The notes below the pieces were generated by a model that was not told where the DNA came from, made no database searches, and worked only from the letters and a program-made list of their open reading frames with translations. This document shows positions 5,302 through 7,792 of a stretch of 7,792 nt of DNA, piece by piece. This DNA comes from Campylobacterota bacterium (GTDB taxonomy: Bacteria > Campylobacterota > Campylobacteria > Campylobacterales > Sulfurospirillaceae): contig RZYK01000088.1 in the NCBI GenBank assembly GCA_009930355.1, positions 1 to 7,792 on the forward strand, in the 5' to 3' direction. How positions within the stretch are numbered: the stretch's first letter is position 1; each line of letters opens with the position of its first letter. The translations under genes were made by a program, and so were the position numbers.

Positions 5302-7208
5302 TAAAAGACCCATTTAAATGAAAAAGTGATGCTTCTATCGTTATCATCTAGGGCAAAAGCATTGCTTCCAAAATTGGTAAAGTAGAGTGATTGTGTTGAT
5401 TTGTTTAAAATATTGGAAGCTTTAAGGCTGTAACTTAAATCTTTTGTCACATGATACGTTGCTCCTAAACTCACATCAAAACTATCAGGAATATCAAGTC
5501 CTAAATAATCATAACCGTTCCTATAAATAAGAGAAGTAAAGTAGTCAAATTTTTGATAACCGCCCATCAATTTGATAAATCCACCTTTGGTGGAATTATT
5601 GATTTGTTCGCTTAGTGTGGATGTGTAGTAGTTTAAATGGAGTTTGTCTCGTTTGGAGAAGGAGTATTCATAATCAAAAATAAGTCCATCGGTTTTAATG
5701 GTATGGTCTATATTAACAAAGCCAATAGGTGTTTGATAGAGAAAATCATCAATTTCTACATGATCAAAGGTGAGACCAAATTTTGAGTTTCCTTCTGTAT
5801 AAACCGCTTCAAGCGTATAGAAATTGTAGCGCTGAGATTTAAGATTTACAGCGTTCTTTTTTGTATAATCTACGTTATAAAACGAAGGGGGTAGCGCTGT
5901 TTGAGTATAGAATGCTTTAAATCCAAAATGGGGTGTGGGTGTATAAATGGCACCAATACGTAAAAGCTTTTCATCGGTATCTTTAAGATACGCATTGCGG
6001 TCATAATAATCAATTTTTGCGTTCGCAACTACGAGTAAATCTTCTTTGAGCTGATAGCTCTCTTGAAGCAATACTGAAGAGATGGTTTCTCGTTTAAAGC
6101 TATTGTAATGGTCTATTTCATTTGTTTGGTTTAGGAAATTGGTGCTTTTTCTTTTTAAAACATCATACGTTTTATGTTTCACGTTGAGCGCTAGAATCAA
6201 GGCGTTTTTATCACTTTCAAACGATTTTGAAACATACGCATTGCTCTTGGTAAAACGCAAATCTTCTTCAAAATTTTTAGGAATACTCCATGGCATACTC
6301 AGCGTGATTAACGGGGTAATATTAATGCCCTGATCGTTTATTTCTTCATAGCTTCGCTCATTGACATCAAATGAAAAATTGGCTTTGAGGGATTTATCTT
6401 CCAACAAAAAGTGTGTGTAATTGAGAAAAAAATCTTTTGAGATATTCTCTCCATCGTTGGGTGTGGCATCGAGTGCAAGTCCTGTATAGTTCCCTTTTGT
6501 AATATCTGTGTATCCTAAATTGATTTTGCTTGTTTCGTTGCTTATATCTGCAAAGAGATAATGTTTCGTTCCATTACTCGTCAATTTTTGCTGGTTGTAC
6601 AGAGTCTTTTTTTTGATCTTTTCTTGATTGGCAAAAAGCAGGTATGACCAGCCATTTTCAAAAATCTGTGAATTCGTGATACTTTGCGAATGTCCCGTTT
6701 TAGAGGAAAACCATGTTGCTATTTCTGAGCCATCTTCTTTGAGGGCTGATTTTGTGTAGATACGCACAAAATAGATACCCGTCTCATTCCCAAAAGAGAA
6801 GGAACTCTCTCCATAGTAAATTTCGACATGATCGACAAAATCTAGAGGTAAGTCGCTCCAAGAAAGGGAGGTCGATTGGTCATAGCCTGAGCTAATTTCA
6901 TGGTCATTGATAAAGAAGCGAAAGAAGCCACTGGTGGTTGTTTTAGAACCTGTTAAAGAGTAGTTTGTGAGCCCAAATTGATTGGTGTTGATGTTAAAAA
7001 GTGGTAACTCTTTTAAAATATCATTGAGCGTGCGATATTGCATAAGACGAATCTCTTTTTGAGAATAAATCACCACATGCCCGATTTTTTCATTGATGGT
7101 TTGCAATGAATTTTCAGCGGTGGATTGGTACTCTTCAAGCAGTGTATCTATGGTATCTGCGAAGAGCAGACGACTCATTAATCCTAGCATTAAAATGGTT
7201 CTAAACAA
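5301..7208 (-). CDS. TonB-dependent receptor-like outer-membrane protein
   Basis: A predicted outer-membrane beta barrel with an N-terminal plug, 635 aa, at the short end for TonB-dependent receptors. The signal peptide is MFRTILMLGLMSRLLFA with cleavage before DT. A helical linker (LLEEYQSTAENSLQTINEK) leads into a plug at about residues 44-153, including HVVIYSQKEI, LNDILKELP, DHVEIYYGESSFSFG and FVRIYTK. The barrel fills the rest, with a late NILNKS segment and the outer-membrane signal FSFKWVF ending in Phe. No convincing TonB box is visible before the plug. The start is TTG, with AAGGA 11 nt upstream, rather long spacing; an internal ATG at 7190 would shorten the signal peptide. Substrate is unknown: no heme, siderophore or cobalamin hallmark was recognised. 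It heads a unit with a secreted protein and a diguanylate cyclase, and a Fur-like regulator lies upstream. Confidence 0.88.
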   Translation of the reverse strand: MFRTILMLGLMSRLLFADTIDTLLEEYQSTAENSLQTINEKIGHVVIYSQKEIRLMQYRTLNDILKELPLFNINTNQFGLTNYSLTGSKTTTSGFFRFFINDHEISSGYDQSTSLSWSDLPLDFVDHVEIYYGESSFSFGNETGIYFVRIYTKSALKEDGSEIATWFSSKTGHSQSITNSQIFENGWSYLLFANQEKIKKKTLYNQQKLTSNGTKHYLFADISNETSKINLGYTDITKGNYTGLALDATPNDGENISKDFFLNYTHFLLEDKSLKANFSFDVNERSYEEINDQGINITPLITLSMPWSIPKNFEEDLRFTKSNAYVSKSFESDKNALILALNVKHKTYDVLKRKSTNFLNQTNEIDHYNSFKRETISSVLLQESYQLKEDLLVVANAKIDYYDRNAYLKDTDEKLLRIGAIYTPTPHFGFKAFYTQTALPPSFYNVDYTKKNAVNLKSQRYNFYTLEAVYTEGNSKFGLTFDHVEIDDFLYQTPIGFVNIDHTIKTDGLIFDYEYSFSKRDKLHLNYYTSTLSEQINNSTKGGFIKLMGGYQKFDYFTSLIYRNGYDYLGLDIPDSFDVSLGATYHVTKDLSYSLKASNILNKSTQSLYFTNFGSNAFALDDNDRSITFSFKWVF

Positions 7209-7219
7209 AGGGGTAAATA

Positions 7220-7224
7220 TCCTT
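7220..7224 (-). promoter_or_regulatory. Shine-Dalgarno sequence of the receptor gene, touching the palindrome
   Basis: On the minus strand AAGGA follows straight out of the TTACATGTAA palindrome and shares two bases with it. It stands 11 nt before the TTG start, longer than ideal. A protein or hairpin on the palindrome would cover this ribosome site. Confidence 0.45.
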
Positions 7225-7232
7225 ACATGTAA
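7223..7232. repeat. TTACATGTAA palindrome, copy 4 (receptor gene leader)
   Basis: Perfect 10-bp palindrome, 14 nt downstream of the candidate TATACT -10 box and 14 nt before the TTG start. The -10 to palindrome spacing is within 1 nt of that in the tatA leader, on the opposite strand. Confidence 0.85.
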
Positions 7233-7246
7233 TTATGAGAACTATG

Positions 7247-7252
7247 AGTATA
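7247..7252 (-). promoter_or_regulatory. candidate -10 box for the receptor-cyclase unit
   Basis: On the minus strand TATACT lies in the 106-nt gap between the fur-like gene and the receptor gene. No convincing -35 is seen, which is common in this phylum. A start near 7240 would put the TTACATGTAA word in the early leader. Read-through from the fur-like gene is also possible, as no terminator is visible between them. Confidence 0.45.
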
Positions 7253-7314
7253 GGGAAGAGAAGCTTAAGAGTCTCTATGAGAAAAGAAGACGATGTAATC
7301 TAATAAGATAAAGT

Positions 7315-7725
7315 TTATTTTTTACTGAGACACCGTTTACAAACACCATTCATAACGATAAAACTTTTTTGTATTTGAAAGCCACTTTGGGATGAAATCG
7401 TTTCAAAAAGAGCGTTTGTTTCTACAAAGATATCTTCTACCGTATCACATTGAGAACATAAAAGATGAATATGAGGTACTTTTTTAATTTCGTATTTTTG
7501 CTTTTGTTGTGGTAATTTAACTTCTTCTAAAATATAAAAGGCAAGTAAATCATTAATATTTCTGTACAACGTGGCTTTAGACATGGTTGGATATTTTTGC
7601 AGGATAAGTTCAAAAAGTGTTTCAATGTCAATATGTCCATGCGTATCAATACACTCTAAAATAGCCAAACGCTGATGGGTTGATTTTAAATTGCTTGCTT
7701 TTAAAATATCTTTGAATCGTTCCAT
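7315..7725 (-). CDS. Fur/PerR-family metal-dependent transcriptional regulator
   Basis: A DNA-binding regulator of the Fur superfamily, 136 aa, the typical length. The N-terminal winged helix (about residues 1-72) includes LKSTHQRLAIL and the recognition-helix region MSKATLYRNINDL. The C-terminal dimerisation domain has two CxxC pairs (Cys90/93 in CSQC, Cys129/132 in CKRC) that would hold the structural zinc. By position, the regulatory metal site would use His31, Glu79, His85, His87 and Asp98. This is close to PerR, but with Glu where Bacillus PerR has Asp85, a feature shared with Fur. Whether it senses iron, peroxide or another metal cannot be decided from this. The start ATG 7725 is backed by AAAGG 6 nt upstream. 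It precedes the receptor unit on the same strand, making it a candidate regulator of that unit and of itself. Confidence 0.93.
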   Translation of the reverse strand: MERFKDILKASNLKSTHQRLAILECIDTHGHIDIETLFELILQKYPTMSKATLYRNINDLLAFYILEEVKLPQQKQKYEIKKVPHIHLLCSQCDTVEDIFVETNALFETISSQSGFQIQKSFIVMNGVCKRCLSKK

Positions 7726-7731
7726 AGCTAA

Positions 7732-7736
7732 CCTTT
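7732..7736 (-). promoter_or_regulatory. Shine-Dalgarno sequence of the fur-like gene, inside the palindrome arm
   Basis: On the minus strand AAAGG stands 6 nt before ATG 7725 and overlaps the downstream arm of the 14-bp palindrome. This fixes the start and means that occupancy or folding of the palindrome would affect translation initiation. Confidence 0.6.
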
Positions 7737-7746
7737 ACATGTAAAG
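7733..7746. repeat. 14-bp palindrome containing TTACATGTAA, copy 5 (upstream of the fur-like gene)
   Basis: CTTTACATGTAAAG is a perfect 14-bp palindrome, with the shared 10-bp core at 7735-7744. It lies 7 nt before the start codon (core 9 nt) and just downstream of a candidate -10 element, so it would overlap or follow the transcription start. Its position would suit an autoregulatory operator, but this is inference. Confidence 0.85.
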
Positions 7747-7750
7747 AAAT

Positions 7751-7758
7751 ATTCTATA
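7751..7758 (-). promoter_or_regulatory. candidate -10 region of the fur-like gene
   Basis: On the minus strand TATAGAAT contains two overlapping -10-like hexamers (TATAGA and TAGAAT) after a run of T residues. It is the best promoter candidate in the 67 nt between the start codon and the window edge. The match is moderate and the full promoter may extend past the window. Confidence 0.35.
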
Positions 7759-7792
7759 AAAACATGGCTTAGTCTGTAATTAACAAAATGTA

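Noticed and set aside
6139..6333. Plus-strand 64-aa open frame inside the receptor gene
   Set aside because: Antisense of beta-barrel coding sequence; hydrophobic look arises from the complementary codons.
7093..7311. Plus-strand 72-aa open frame running from the receptor gene into the upstream gap
   Set aside because: Mostly antisense to the receptor signal peptide and linker; no ribosome site and no recognisable protein.
7209..7314. Classic Fur box in the receptor promoter
   Set aside because: I looked for GATAATGATTATC-like repeats on both strands of this gap and found none; the only strong symmetrical element is TTACATGTAA.

Overview
The window looks like a chromosomal segment of a low-GC (mid-30s % by eye) member of the Campylobacterota (Epsilonproteobacteria), most like Sulfurospirillum or a relative. 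The evidence is the gene order acidic protein - gmk - tatA - argS, which I recall from Campylobacter jejuni (Cj1178c to Cj1175c), ArgRS, TatA and Gmk sequences of epsilonproteobacterial type, and heavy use of non-ATG starts. No database search was possible, so the genus is an inference.

Left half (1-3642, all + strand): the C-terminal end of an acidic protein of unknown function, guanylate kinase (gmk, overlapping it by 4 nt), the Tat translocase subunit tatA behind its own extended -10 promoter, arginyl-tRNA synthetase (argS, TTG start with its Shine-Dalgarno sequence across the tatA stop), and a membrane-anchored or secreted DNA/RNA non-specific endonuclease 9 nt further on. These are housekeeping genes with a nuclease appended to the end of the unit.

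Right half (3683-7725, all - strand, so read right to left): a Fur/PerR-family metalloregulator, then a tightly packed three-gene unit. The unit encodes an outer-membrane TonB-dependent receptor-like protein, a small secreted protein of about 151 aa, and an inner-membrane diguanylate cyclase with a periplasmic sensor. The last two junctions can each be read as a 1-nt TAATG overlap. The layout (outer membrane, periplasm, inner membrane cyclase) suggests an envelope signalling relay that turns an external cue into c-di-GMP. It is analogous in plan to YfiBNR, but only the end components are secure by sequence.

Across both halves the perfect palindrome TTACATGTAA occurs five times in 7.8 kb, against a hand-estimated chance expectation of about 0.03. 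Every ACATGT hexamer I could find lies inside it. Three copies sit between a -10 box and a start codon (tatA, the receptor gene, the fur-like gene), one is the core of a perfect 20-bp palindrome at the convergent junction, and one is inside argS. This is the most striking non-coding signal in the window. No gene-free stretch exceeds about 110 bases. I saw no tRNA, rRNA, CRISPR array, insertion sequence or clear GC-rich intrinsic terminator.
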